This document shows positions 7,892 to 16,790 of a stretch of 64,000 bases of DNA, in pieces (position 1 is the stretch's first letter; every line of letters begins with the position of its first letter). A program made the translations under genes and the position numbers. The notes below the pieces were generated by a model. The model worked only from the letters and a program-made list of their open reading frames with translations. It was not told the origin of the DNA and made no database searches. Origin of the DNA: Pararhodobacter aggregans (GTDB lineage: Bacteria; Pseudomonadota; Alphaproteobacteria; Rhodobacterales; Rhodobacteraceae); assembly GCF_003075525.1 (NCBI RefSeq), contig NZ_QDDR01000002.1, forward strand, positions 310,001 through 374,000, given 5' to 3'.

Positions 7892-8522
7892 GACCGAGGC
7901 CGGCGCAGAGGGCGGTGTCGATGATCCGCTCGGACATCGCGGCCTCGCGGGCGATGCGGGCGTCGAACCAGCTGAGGATCAGCGAGGCGGGCATGGCCAC
8001 GGCCAGGCCCACGGCGGTGGTCAGCAGCGCCACCCAGATCCCGCCCGCCAGTGCCGAGGGATCGACGGCCGCGCCCGCCGCTTGCAGGCCCTGGAAGGCC
8101 TCGATCATGCCCAGCACCGTGCCGAAAAGGCCCAGCAGCGGCGCCACCTGCGCCACGGAATCGAGCAGCCTGAGCCCGGCCGAGAGTCGCGCGAGACGGG
8201 CCGCGGCCTCGCCCGTGAGGCGGGCGCGGAGCGCGGCCTCGTCGTGCTGGCCATCGCCGGCGGCATCGAGCGCGAGCAGGGTCACCGGCCCCAGATGGCT
8301 GGGCGCGGTCTTGGCCTGCTGACGGGCCTCGGTGGCGGCGCCGCGGTCCCAGGCGGTCAGCGCCCGGTCCAGCGCGCCGTGGCGTCCGACGCCGAGGCGC
8401 AGGAATTGCCAGATCTTGGCCAGGATCAGGGCCAGGGCCACCAGCGACATGGCCAGCAGCACCATGACCACCGGGCCGCCGAGTTCCGCGACATTGGCGA
8501 CGGCCTCGAACAGCGCGTTCAT
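7884..8522 (-). CDS. exbB: Biopolymer transporter ExbB (MotA/TolQ/ExbB family)
   Basis: The 212-residue inner membrane protein has three predicted membrane spans, near residues 15-35, 105-130 and 150-175. It carries the family segment VAQVAPLLGLFGTVLGMI, then a long helix reading GGIWVALLTTAVGLAVAMPA. It forms the pentameric channel around the ExbD pair. It overlaps the secreted protein gene upstream by 4 bp, so it belongs to the same transcript. Confidence 0.92.
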   Translation of the reverse strand: MNALFEAVANVAELGGPVVMVLLAMSLVALALILAKIWQFLRLGVGRHGALDRALTAWDRGAATEARQQAKTAPSHLGPVTLLALDAAGDGQHDEAALRARLTGEAAARLARLSAGLRLLDSVAQVAPLLGLFGTVLGMIEAFQGLQAAGAAVDPSALAGGIWVALLTTAVGLAVAMPASLILSWFDARIAREAAMSERIIDTALCAGLGHG

Positions 8523-8956
8523 TGCAGCACCTCGATCGGCGTGACGGAGCGGGCTTCGATCGCCGCGCCGCAGCCCTCGGGCTCACAGGTGCTGACGCCG
8601 TTGATCAGCAGCCGCGAGACGCCCTCGCAGGTGATGCCGCCGATCTCGAAACTGCGGACCCGCATGCGGCCCGCGGGCAGGTCCTGCAGGTCCAGCAGCG
8701 TCATCGTCGCGACCCGCCCCTCGGTGTCGAAGAGCACTGCCTCCAGCACCAGCCGGTCGATATCGGCCTCGGTCCCGTTCTGGCCGACCAGCACGAACTG
8801 GCAGGCGCCGTCCCGGGGGTGGATGGCGTTCAGCTCGACGCTGACCGCCGGGGTGGTCTGATCGGGGGCGGATTGGGCAGGAGCGGATTGGGCGAGGGCG
8901 CTCTGCGCGGCGAGCATCAGCGCGCCGCAGAGGGCGGGGAATCGGACAGCCATCAT
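8519..8956 (-). CDS. Small secreted protein of unknown function, first gene of the exb-tonB operon
   Basis: The 145-residue protein has an N-terminal signal peptide ending near SALAQ, then a short Ala/Pro/Gln stretch. A domain of about 110 residues follows with four Cys: one in GACQF and three near the end (ITCEG, TCEPEGCGAA), suggesting periplasmic disulfides. I do not recognise a named family. Two ATGs are adjacent; the one at 8953 has better spacing from a GAGG. Its place before exbB suggests a role with the TonB system, which is inference. Confidence 0.65.
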   Translation of the reverse strand: MMAVRFPALCGALMLAAQSALAQSAPAQSAPDQTTPAVSVELNAIHPRDGACQFVLVGQNGTEADIDRLVLEAVLFDTEGRVATMTLLDLQDLPAGRMRVRSFEIGGITCEGVSRLLINGVSTCEPEGCGAAIEARSVTPIEVLQ

Positions 8957-9008
8957 GACCTCGGCTTGCAGGGTAAGGATCTGGCTGGCACGATGGCTGG
9001 CGGGGACC

Positions 9009-9027
9009 GCGGAAACGAATTTTCCGC
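9009..9027. promoter_or_regulatory. Inverted repeat in the exb-tonB / hmu divergent promoter region
   Basis: GCGGAAA-N5-TTTCCGC is a perfect 7-bp inverted repeat in the 199-bp gap between the diverging exb-tonB and hmu operons. A shorter palindrome, TAGG-ATA-CCTA, follows at 9042-9052. Both are placed as an iron- or heme-dependent regulator site would be, but neither matches a Fur, Irr or RirA consensus that I can state with confidence. Confidence 0.4.
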
Positions 9028-9056
9028 TTGCATGTTTCGGCTAGGATACCTAACAG
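9028..9056 (+). promoter_or_regulatory. Weak candidate promoter for hmuS
   Basis: TTGCAT and TAACAG are separated by 17 bp, 99 bp upstream of the hmuS start. The -35 is good and the -10 is poor. It overlaps the TAGG-ATA-CCTA palindrome, which could let a repressor block it. This is the only reasonable pair seen on the plus strand of the gap. Confidence 0.25.
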
Positions 9057-9155
9057 ATTTTGTCAAGTAACCGCGCCCTCTTCGGCGCGACCGCGCAATC
9101 CAGCCTTTCGCCAGACGCGCCTGCCCCCGCTGCCTTGGTCATGAAAGGGATTGCC

Positions 9156-10268
9156 ATGTCCAGCCTTACCGCCCCCGACCTCACCGCCGAGGTGAGCGCG
9201 CTCGACCGCTCGCCGCAGGGCCTGCGCGATGCCCGCGCCGGGAATCCGAAAAGCCGCATCCGCGATCTGGCCGAGCAGCTGGGCGTGAGCGAGGCGCATC
9301 TGGTGGCCTCGGGCGTCGACGGCACGGGGGTGGTGCGCCTGACCTGTGACATCGACCGGCTGTTCCCGGCGCTGGGGACCCTGGGTCCGGTCATGGCGCT
9401 GACCCGCAACGAGCATTGCGTGCACGAGAAGGACGGCGCCTATCTGGACTATCACCCCGGGCCGCATGCGGCGATGGTGCTGGGCCCGGATATCGACCTG
9501 CGGATCTTTCCGCGCCATTGGGTGCATGCTTTCGCGCTGAGCGACGGCGACAAGCGCTCGATACAGATCTTCGATGCGGCGGGGGATGCGGTGCACAAGG
9601 TGCATCTGCGCCCGGCCTCGAATGTCGCGGCCTTCGAGGCGCTGGTCGCCAATCTGCGGGCCGAGGACCAGTCGGACGGGATCGAGACCCAGCCGCGCTC
9701 CCCGGTCGAGGCGGCGAAGTCCAACCTTGAGAAGCGCGACATCCTGCTGAAGGAATGGGACGCGCTGACCGATACGCACCAGTTCCTGCGCCTCACCTCG
9801 AAACTGAAGATGAACCGCCTTGGCGCCTATCGCATCGCCGGGGCGCCCTATGCCGTGGCGCTGAAGCCCGAGGCGGTCGATGCCGCCCTGCGCGGTGCGG
9901 CCGAGGGTCAGGTCCCGGTGATGATCTTCGTCGGCAACATGGGCTGCATCCAGATCCACGGCGGCCCGGTCCACCGGATCGAGCAGATGGGCCCCTGGCT
10001 GAACGTGCTGGATCCGGGCTTCAACCTGCACCTGCGCGCGGACAAGATCGCCGAGGTCTGGCTGGTGCGCAAGCCGACCAAGCACGGCATGGCGGTGTCG
10101 ATCGAATTCTTCGACGCCGACGGCATGGTCATCGCCCAGATCTTCGGCCAGCGGGCGCCGGGCAATGAACGCTCGGAACCCGCGCCCGAGGACAACAGCG
10201 GCCCGCTGCCCGGGACCGAGGGCTGGGTCGCGCTGACCGACACGCTCGCCCAGACGCACGGGATCTGA
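9156..10268 (+). CDS. hmuS: Hemin-degrading factor HmuS
   Basis: The 370-residue cytoplasmic protein has the two tandem HemS/ChuX-type halves of HmuS/HemS/PhuS proteins (about 40-170 and 215-345). The second half contains VPVMIFVGNMGCIQIHGG and GPWLNVLDPGFNLHLR, both characteristic. It binds imported heme and assists its transfer or degradation. The start at 9156 follows AAGGGA with good spacing; in-frame codons further upstream lack such a site. It leads the hmuSTUV set. Confidence 0.93.
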   Translation: MSSLTAPDLTAEVSALDRSPQGLRDARAGNPKSRIRDLAEQLGVSEAHLVASGVDGTGVVRLTCDIDRLFPALGTLGPVMALTRNEHCVHEKDGAYLDYHPGPHAAMVLGPDIDLRIFPRHWVHAFALSDGDKRSIQIFDAAGDAVHKVHLRPASNVAAFEALVANLRAEDQSDGIETQPRSPVEAAKSNLEKRDILLKEWDALTDTHQFLRLTSKLKMNRLGAYRIAGAPYAVALKPEAVDAALRGAAEGQVPVMIFVGNMGCIQIHGGPVHRIEQMGPWLNVLDPGFNLHLRADKIAEVWLVRKPTKHGMAVSIEFFDADGMVIAQIFGQRAPGNERSEPAPEDNSGPLPGTEGWVALTDTLAQTHGI

Positions 10269-10271
10269 GCC

Positions 10272-11084
10272 ATGCGCGGATTGTTGGTTGTGGCGGCTCT
10301 GGCCGCCACGCCCGCCCTGGCGCAGGACCGCGTCGTGGTGGCGGGCTCGGCGCTGTGCGAGGTGGTCGCGGCTTTGGGGCAGGTGGATCGGGTGGTCGGT
10401 CGCGATACGACCTGCATGTACCCCGAGGTTTTCGCCGGATTGCCCGATGTGGGCTATCTGCGGGCGCTCTCGCCCGAGGGGCTGCTGTCGCTGGATCCCG
10501 ATCTGATCCTTGCCGATGTCGATGCGGGTCCGCCCGCGACGATGGATCTGGTCGCGGCCAGCGCCGTGCCGGTGGTGCGGATCGCGGCCGATTTCACCGA
10601 GGCCGGTGTCATTGCCCGGATCGAGGGCGTGGCAGAGGCGCTCGGCGTCGATCCGTCGCCGCTGGTGGGCTCGGTGACCGAGGGTTTCGCCACCCTCGCC
10701 GAAGCCCGCGCGGCTGCCGATCATCCCCGCGTCCTGTTCATCCTGTCGGCGGCCGGGGGCCGGGTGATGGCGGCGGGGCAGGGCACCGCCGCGCAGGGCA
10801 TCCTGACGCTGGCCGGGGCGCAGAACGTGCTCGACGGGTTCGAGGGCTACCGCCCCCTGACCGACGAGGCCATCGCCGCCGCCGCGCCCGACGCGATCCT
10901 GATGATGGACCGCTCGGGCGATCACGCGCTGGACGATGCGGCGATCCTGGCCCATCCGGCGCTGGGGCTGACGCCCGCGGCGCAGAACGGGCGGATCGTG
11001 CGGATGGACGGCGCGCTGCTGCTGGGCTTCGGCCCGCGCACGCCCGAGGCGGCGCTGGCGCTCATCCGGGCGCTGGAGGGCTGA
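10272..11084 (+). CDS. hmuT: Heme ABC transporter periplasmic binding protein HmuT
   Basis: The 270-residue protein has a signal peptide cleaved near PALAQ and a class III (BtuF/FhuD-like) binding fold. The fold is marked by VVVAGSALCEVVAALG at the N-terminus and LLGFGPRTPEAA at the end. It captures heme in the periplasm and passes it to HmuU. It lies 3 bp after hmuS and 3 bp before hmuU. Confidence 0.92.
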   Translation: MRGLLVVAALAATPALAQDRVVVAGSALCEVVAALGQVDRVVGRDTTCMYPEVFAGLPDVGYLRALSPEGLLSLDPDLILADVDAGPPATMDLVAASAVPVVRIAADFTEAGVIARIEGVAEALGVDPSPLVGSVTEGFATLAEARAAADHPRVLFILSAAGGRVMAAGQGTAAQGILTLAGAQNVLDGFEGYRPLTDEAIAAAAPDAILMMDRSGDHALDDAAILAHPALGLTPAAQNGRIVRMDGALLLGFGPRTPEAALALIRALEG

Positions 11085-11087
11085 ACC

Positions 11088-12152
11088 ATGGTGGCGCTGA
11101 CCCCTCCGGCCTCGTCCGGCGACCGCGCCCCCCGGGCGCAGAAGGTGACGCTGGCGCTGGTGGCTCTGCTGCTGGCGGCGGGCGTGGCCTCGCTGGCGGT
11201 GGGCGCGGCGGGGGTCTCGCCCTGGGCGGTGCTGGGCGACTGGCTGGCGGGTGAGGCGATCGGGCTGCGCGAGCGGGTGATCCTGCTCGACATCCGTCTG
11301 CCGCGGCTGGTCACCGGGGCGCTGGTCGGCGCCTCGCTGGCCGTCGCCGGGGCGGTGATGCAGGGCCTGTTCCGCAACCCGCTGGCCGATCCCGGCATCG
11401 TCGGGGTCAGCGCAGGCGCGAGCCTCGGCGCGGTGCTGGTCATCGTGCTGGGCGGTCTGCTGCCCGCCGGGCTGGTGGCGCTGGCGGGGTCGCATCTGGT
11501 GCCGATCGGCGCCTTCCTCGGCGGCTGGGCCAGCACGCTGCTGCTGTACCGGATCAGCACCCGCGCCGGGCGCACCTCGGTCGCGACGATGCTGCTGGCG
11601 GGGATCGCCATGGCGGCGCTGGCGGGCGCCGGTATGGGCGTGCTGATCTTCCTCGCGGACGACGCGCAACTCAGGGATCTGACCTTCTGGAACATGGGCT
11701 CGCTGGCCGGGTCCAGCTGGACCCGCCTTGCCGCCGCGGCGCCGGTGATGATCCTGGGGCTGCTGGCCGTGCCCTTCATGGCAAGGGCGCTGAACGCGCT
11801 GTCGCTGGGCGAGGCCACGGCCATGCATCTGGGCATCCGGGTGGAGCGCGCCAAGCGCCTCGCCATCCTCGCGGTGGCGGCGATGACCGGGGCAGCGGTG
11901 GCGGTGTCGGGCGGGATCGGCTTTGTCGGCATCGTCGTGCCGCATCTCCTGCGCCTTGCCATGGGGCCGGATCACCGCTTCCTGCTGCCCGCCGCGGGCC
12001 TGCTGGGGGCGGCGCTGCTGATCGGCGCCGATATGGTCGCGCGCACCATCGCCGCGCCCGCCGAACTGCCCATCGGCATCGTCACGGCGCTGGCGGGCGG
12101 GCCGTTCTTCCTGTGGATCCTGCTGCGCAAGCGCGGGCTGGTGGATCTCTGA
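11088..12152 (+). CDS. hmuU: Heme ABC transporter permease HmuU (FecCD family)
   Basis: The 354-residue polytopic protein belongs to the FecCD/BtuC permease family. Typical segments are RLPRLVTGALVGASLAVAG, NPLADPGIVGVSAGA and GGIGFVGIVVPHLLR. Nine to ten membrane helices are expected. It dimerises as the heme channel, with HmuV as the motor. It is separated from hmuV by one base, consistent with coupling. Confidence 0.93.
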   Translation: MVALTPPASSGDRAPRAQKVTLALVALLLAAGVASLAVGAAGVSPWAVLGDWLAGEAIGLRERVILLDIRLPRLVTGALVGASLAVAGAVMQGLFRNPLADPGIVGVSAGASLGAVLVIVLGGLLPAGLVALAGSHLVPIGAFLGGWASTLLLYRISTRAGRTSVATMLLAGIAMAALAGAGMGVLIFLADDAQLRDLTFWNMGSLAGSSWTRLAAAAPVMILGLLAVPFMARALNALSLGEATAMHLGIRVERAKRLAILAVAAMTGAAVAVSGGIGFVGIVVPHLLRLAMGPDHRFLLPAAGLLGAALLIGADMVARTIAAPAELPIGIVTALAGGPFFLWILLRKRGLVDL

Positions 12153-12153
12153 C

Positions 12154-12930
12154 ATGCTGGACGCCGAAACCCTGTCCGTCACGCTGGGCCGCAAGCCGAT
12201 CCTCAAGGGCATCGACCTTGAGGCAAAGGCCGGGACGCTGACCTGCATCGTCGGGCCGAACGGCTCGGGCAAGACGACGCTGCTGCGGGCGCTGACGGGC
12301 GAGGTCGCCTCGTCCGGGCGGCTGCGCCTTGACGGGCAGGACCTGCGCAGCCTCAAGCCCGAGGCGCTGGCGCTGCGCCGGGCCGTGCTGCCGCAATCGG
12401 TGCCGCTGGCCTTTCCCTTCACCGTGCTGGAGATCGTCCGGCTGGGCCTGACCGGGGTGCCCGGCGCCGATGCCCGCAGCCTGCCCGCGCAGGCCCTGCA
12501 CCGCGTGGGGCTGGGAGGCTATGAGGGGCGGCTGTTCCAGGAACTCTCGGGTGGCGAGCAGCAGCGGGTCCATCTGGCCCGCGTCCTGTTGCAGGTCTGG
12601 CAGCCGGTGGTCCACGGGATCCCGCGCTGGCTGTTCCTCGATGAACCTGTCGCCGCGCTCGACATCGGCCACCAGTTGCAGGTGATGCGCATCGCCCGCG
12701 ACTTCGCCGAGGCGGGCGGGGGCGTGATCGCCGTCATGCATGACCTGAACCTCACCGCCATGGTCGCCGATCAGGTCTGGCTGATGACCGCGGGCCGCAT
12801 CGCCGCGCGCGGCACCCCGGCCGAGGTCTTCACCGATGCCACGCTTGCCGCCGCCTATGGCTGCGCGATCCGCGTGTCCACGCCGCCGTCCGACGGCACG
12901 CCTTTCATCCTGCCGCAAGCCGCGGCCTGA
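12154..12930 (+). CDS. hmuV: Heme ABC transporter ATP-binding protein HmuV
   Basis: The 258-residue ATPase has Walker A GPNGSGKTT, Q-loop PQSVPLAF, signature LSGGEQQRV, Walker B WLFLDEPVAALD and an H-loop in VMHDLN. It drives heme import through HmuU. The length and the insert before Walker B (LLQVWQPVVHGIPRW) match HmuV proteins. It is the last transporter gene before the receptor. Confidence 0.94.
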   Translation: MLDAETLSVTLGRKPILKGIDLEAKAGTLTCIVGPNGSGKTTLLRALTGEVASSGRLRLDGQDLRSLKPEALALRRAVLPQSVPLAFPFTVLEIVRLGLTGVPGADARSLPAQALHRVGLGGYEGRLFQELSGGEQQRVHLARVLLQVWQPVVHGIPRWLFLDEPVAALDIGHQLQVMRIARDFAEAGGGVIAVMHDLNLTAMVADQVWLMTAGRIAARGTPAEVFTDATLAAAYGCAIRVSTPPSDGTPFILPQAAA

Positions 12931-12984
12931 CCCATCCAACTGCCAGCCCCTCGCCAGCATCAACAACAACCATACGAGGGACCC

Positions 12985-15063
12985 ATGTCACCCACCATCC
13001 GCCGCCTCGGTGCGGTTTCGACGCTGGCGCTTGCCACCGCGCTCTCGACCCCCGCCGCCGCACAGGCCACCGGCGAGGGCGTCTTCACGCTGCTGGGCCG
13101 GATCATCCTGTCCGCGGGCCGCGCCCGCGTCGCCATCGACACGCCCCAGGCGGTGACCGCGCTGGAACAGGAAGACCTGGACCGCGAACAGGCGACCACG
13201 CCCGGGGAATTGCTGCGCGCCGTGCCGGGCGTTCAGGCCTTCGGCGGCGAGTCGATGACCGGCCAGTTCCTGAACATCCGCGGCGTCGGCACGCAATCGG
13301 CCTCGGATGAGAACCGCATCGTCGTCACCGTCGACGGCGTGCAGAAATACTTCGAGCAATACCGCGTGGGCTCGCATTTCGGCGAGCCGGACCTCTATCG
13401 CCGGGTGGAAGTGCTGCGCGGCCCGGGGGCGTCCCTGCTCTATGGCTCGGGCGCCATCGGCGGCGTCGTCGCCTTCGAGACGCGCGAGGCCTCGGACTTC
13501 CTGACCGGCGACGAGAACACCGCGCTGCGCTTCCGGCTTTCGGGCCAATCGAACGCGGGCTATTCCGGCTCGCTGATCCTGGCGCATCGCTTCAACGAGC
13601 GGTTCGAGTTCCTCGCCGCGCTGACCGGGCGGCAGGAGCAGAATTACGAGGCGGGCGGCGGGGTGCCGGTTTCGGGCACCAACCTGTCCAGCCAGTCGGC
13701 GCTCATCAACGCCACCTGGCGGCCCTTCGACGAGAGCGAGCAGAGCTTCCGCTTCACGCTGTCGCGCTGGACCAATTCGGGCGTGCAGGTGCCCTATTCG
13801 GCCTATGGCAATTTCACCGTCTTCGGTTTCGTCGACCGGGTGGTGACCGATGACACGGCGCAGATCACCTGGGAGAACCCGGCTTCGGACAATCCCTGGA
13901 TCGACGCGCGGGTGCAGCTGAGCTTCTCGCGCTCCGAGGTCGACCAGTCGAACGCCACCGGCTACCCGGGCTGGCCCTTCTCGCCGCCCTATTCGATTTT
14001 CCAGGATTCGGTCTATGCCTACGAGACCCTGTCGCTGAACGCGCGCAACACCATCACCATGGAAGGCGCCACCTGGCAGAACTATCTGACCTTCGGCGCC
14101 GAGGCGGCGCAGCGCGAGCGCGTGCAGGTTTCGGGCGCCTCGACCCTGACCTCGCACCCGGCGGGCAGCGCCGACACCTGGGGCGTCTTCGTGCAGAACG
14201 AATTCGTCCTGAACCAGGACTTCACCCTGCTGGCCGCGCTGCGTCACGACAGCTCGCGCATGGTGGCGACGGCGGGCGTCGATCCGGCCTATCTGAACAC
14301 GCCGATCACCCATAGCGGCACCGCGGCCTCGCTGTCGGCGCAATACCGCTTCAACGAGGCCTGGTCGGTCTTCGGCACCCTGGCCGAAACCACGCGCCTG
14401 CCCTCGCTGGACGAGGTCTTCGACAGCGGCACCGGGGGCGGGATCTCCTCGATCGCGCTGCGGCCGGAACACGCGCGCACCGTCGAGCTGGGCGTCGCCT
14501 GGCAGGGGCGGGGCCTGATCGCCGAGGGCGACGGGCTGGACCTGAAGCTTACTGCCTTCAACAACCAGTTCCGCGACCGGATCGAACGGGTCGGCATCGT
14601 CGGTCAGCCCAGCTTCCAGAACATCGGCCGGGCCCGGATCCGCGGGATCGAGCTTGAGGCCTCCTACCAGTCCGACCTGTGGTTCGGCCGCAGCGCCGCC
14701 GCTTGGATCGAGGGCATCGACCAGGGCACGGGCGACCGCCTCGCCTCGACCCCGGCGCCGGAACTGATGCTGGAGATCGGCCGCCGCCTGCCGCAGCAGA
14801 ACCTGGAGATCGGCTGGCGCGGCACCTTCGCGGGGCCGGTGACGCTGGCCTCGGGCGACCGGTTCCCGGGCTATGCCGTGCATGACCTGTTCCTGACCTG
14901 GCGCCCGCAGAGCGGGGCGCTGCGCGGGATCGATGTGCAGTTCGCGGTCAACAACGTCTTCGACCTGAACTATTTCAACGCGCTCGACGGCTCCTATTCG
15001 ACCTCGCTGCCGCGCCGGGGCCGGGATTTCCGCCTGACGCTGGGCCGCACGATCACCTTCTGA
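12985..15063 (+). CDS. hmuR: TonB-dependent outer membrane heme receptor
   Basis: The 692-residue protein has a signal peptide ending near PAAAQ, a plug domain (about 45-170) and a 22-strand barrel ending in aromatic Phe. Plug motifs include GVQAFGGESMTGQFLNIRG and RRVEVLRGPGASLLYGSGAI. It lies 54 bp behind hmuV, so heme is the likely ligand, and TonB at 6130 the likely partner. A GAGGGACC site precedes the start. A strong terminator follows. The heme ligand is inferred from context and family. Confidence 0.88.
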   Translation: MSPTIRRLGAVSTLALATALSTPAAAQATGEGVFTLLGRIILSAGRARVAIDTPQAVTALEQEDLDREQATTPGELLRAVPGVQAFGGESMTGQFLNIRGVGTQSASDENRIVVTVDGVQKYFEQYRVGSHFGEPDLYRRVEVLRGPGASLLYGSGAIGGVVAFETREASDFLTGDENTALRFRLSGQSNAGYSGSLILAHRFNERFEFLAALTGRQEQNYEAGGGVPVSGTNLSSQSALINATWRPFDESEQSFRFTLSRWTNSGVQVPYSAYGNFTVFGFVDRVVTDDTAQITWENPASDNPWIDARVQLSFSRSEVDQSNATGYPGWPFSPPYSIFQDSVYAYETLSLNARNTITMEGATWQNYLTFGAEAAQRERVQVSGASTLTSHPAGSADTWGVFVQNEFVLNQDFTLLAALRHDSSRMVATAGVDPAYLNTPITHSGTAASLSAQYRFNEAWSVFGTLAETTRLPSLDEVFDSGTGGGISSIALRPEHARTVELGVAWQGRGLIAEGDGLDLKLTAFNNQFRDRIERVGIVGQPSFQNIGRARIRGIELEASYQSDLWFGRSAAAWIEGIDQGTGDRLASTPAPELMLEIGRRLPQQNLEIGWRGTFAGPVTLASGDRFPGYAVHDLFLTWRPQSGALRGIDVQFAVNNVFDLNYFNALDGSYSTSLPRRGRDFRLTLGRTITF

Positions 15064-15093
15064 ACCCTCGTCACCTCGGTTGATGGCAAAACG

Positions 15094-15122
15094 GCCGGGC
15101 GCATCCCTTGCGCCCGGCTTTT
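15094..15122 (+). terminator. Intrinsic terminator after the heme receptor gene
   Basis: A perfect 10-bp stem GCCGGGCGCA / TGCGCCCGGC with loop TCCCT is followed by TTTT, 30 bp after the receptor stop. It ends the hmu operon. Confidence 0.85.
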
Positions 15123-15518
15123 GCGTCTTGCGGCTGAAAGCACTGACTTTTTGCCGAATGTATACATTCAGAGGTTTGCGTTGATTGCGACACTCGGGCG
15201 CCGAGCTAGTCGCTGGATGCAAGGCTGCGTCCTAGGCATCTGAAAAAAATATAGGCTTCCCCCGCGGTGGTGCGGTTTCTTGCTGCCTTGCAGCATCAGA
15301 AAACCGTCTTTCACGGTGTCAAATCTCTTGAAATGTATTCGGGGCAATGCATCATGGCGCTGCCTTGTCGTCTGGGGAGGTTGGGCAGACAGGGTCCGTT
15401 GCGCGGGGCCGGCATCCATGCGGATGCCCGGCGTTCCGGGGAGGAGGCCGGCGGCGACGCCGGGTCGGAGCGAACGGCGGCCACAGAGCCGACAACGATG
15501 ACAAAGGGGAGATGTCAC
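15123..15518 (+). other. Long leader/intergenic region before the first Liv operon
   Basis: This is one of the two longest gene-free stretches in the window. It holds the palindrome at 15156-15169 and an AT-rich patch (TGAAAAAAATATAGG, 15241-15255). Two small hairpins are visible: TGCTGC-CTT-GCAGCA at 15281-15295 and GGCATCC-ATGC-GGATGCC at 15411-15428. Reading frames here do not look like a protein. Distance from palindrome to gene start (about 350 bp) implies either a long 5' untranslated leader or a promoter well inside the region. No known riboswitch was recognised. Confidence 0.5.
15156..15169. promoter_or_regulatory. Perfect 14-bp palindrome with TGTATACA core (GntR-like operator)
   Basis: GAATGTATACATTC is fully self-complementary. 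A TGTATACA core is typical of operators bound by FadR/FCD-type GntR regulators. It lies 34 bp after the hmu terminator and 350 bp before the Liv substrate-binding gene. No GntR gene is present in the window, so the regulator would be encoded elsewhere. Confidence 0.55.
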
Positions 15519-16727
15519 ATGTATCGCAGAACATTCACGCAGCTGGCGGCTGCCGCCGTCGCGCTGGCGGCCGGGGCCGGGATGTCCCTGGCGCAGGATA
15601 CCATCCGCATGGGCGCCGCCGCGCCGCAGACCGGCCCGCTGGCCGGGGGCGCGACCGTCACCCATTGGCCGGCCGTGCGGCTCTGGGTGCATCAGACCAA
15701 CGAGGCGGGCGGGCTGCAGGTCGGCGACCGCCGCATGACCATCGAACTGGTGGAATACGACGACCAGACCAACCCGCAGCAGGCCATTCAGGCGGCGCAG
15801 CGTCTGGCGACGCAGGATCAGGTCGATTTCATGGTCGCGCCCTATTCGACCGGCATGAACCTGGCCGCGGCGCCGATCTTCGCGCAGCTCGGCTATCCGA
15901 TGATTACCGGGACGGCCGTCACCGACCAGCAGCCGGCGCTGGCGCAGCAATTCCCCAACATGTTCTTCGTGCTGGGCCGGACCTCGGTCATGGCCGAGGA
16001 TACCGCCCATGTGCTGGTCGGCATGCGCGACCGGGGCGAGATCGGCAACCGCGTGGCGCTGGTCAACGTGGCCGACGCCTTCGGGATCGAGATGGCGGGC
16101 ATCTCGCGCGGGGTGCTGGAGGAGAACGGGTTCGAGATCGTCTACGAAAGCTCGTATCCCTTGGGCACGCAGGATCTGGCGCCGGTCATCGACGGGGCCA
16201 AGGCCGCGACCCCCGATGCCTTCATCGCCTGGTCCTATCCCGGTGACACTTTCGCGCTGACCGATCAGGCCATCGTGCAGAACTTCGCCCCGCATGTGTT
16301 CTTCACCGCCGTCGCCACCGCCTTCCCGGGCTATGCCGCCCGTTTCGGCGACCAGATCGAGGGGGTGATGGGCATGGGTGGCGTCAATGCCGATGACGCG
16401 GCCTTCCAGGCCTTCGCCGAGGCGCATATGGAATTCGCCGGGCAGGCGCCCGATTACTGGGCCTCGGCCGCGACCTATGCCACGCTGGAAATCCTGGGGC
16501 AGGCGATCGAGGCCACGGGGTCGATCGACCGCGCCACGGTGCTGGCCTATCTGCAGGACCGCTCGCACGAGTACGAGACCATCCTCGGGCCGGTGAACTT
16601 CAACGAGAACAACGACAACGAGCGGTACTGGACCGTCGGCCAATGGCAGGACGGCGTGTTCCGGGGCATCGCGGCGCGCGGGCGTGACGGGGCCGTGGCC
16701 GCCGAACTGTTCGACGGCTGGAACTGA
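15519..16727 (+). CDS. Branched-chain amino acid-type ABC transporter substrate-binding protein (Liv operon 1)
   Basis: The 402-residue periplasmic type I binding protein has a signal peptide ending near MSLAQ and the family opening IRMGAAAPQTGPLAGG. The start at 15519 follows AAAGGGGAG. Liv-type proteins in catabolic clusters often bind aromatic acids, amides or other carboxylates rather than branched-chain amino acids. The dehydrogenase genes downstream favour such a ligand here, but the sequence does not identify it. It begins a run of nine same-strand genes to 26560. Confidence 0.88.
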   Translation: MYRRTFTQLAAAAVALAAGAGMSLAQDTIRMGAAAPQTGPLAGGATVTHWPAVRLWVHQTNEAGGLQVGDRRMTIELVEYDDQTNPQQAIQAAQRLATQDQVDFMVAPYSTGMNLAAAPIFAQLGYPMITGTAVTDQQPALAQQFPNMFFVLGRTSVMAEDTAHVLVGMRDRGEIGNRVALVNVADAFGIEMAGISRGVLEENGFEIVYESSYPLGTQDLAPVIDGAKAATPDAFIAWSYPGDTFALTDQAIVQNFAPHVFFTAVATAFPGYAARFGDQIEGVMGMGGVNADDAAFQAFAEAHMEFAGQAPDYWASAATYATLEILGQAIEATGSIDRATVLAYLQDRSHEYETILGPVNFNENNDNERYWTVGQWQDGVFRGIAARGRDGAVAAELFDGWN

Positions 16728-16790
16728 TCCCGGCGGGCGGCGCGTGTCCCTGCGCGCCGCCCCCTCCGGCAAGACGGCGGATCTGACCCG

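Noticed and set aside
9063-12422. A 1119-codon open frame on the minus strand
   Set aside because: It is antisense to hmuS, hmuT and hmuU. Low-complexity Arg/Gln/His content and no recognisable motif.
15267-15518. N-terminal extension of the Liv binding protein
   Set aside because: The frame is open, but a signal peptide begins at 15519 behind a good AAAGGGGAG site. The upstream residues do not look like protein.
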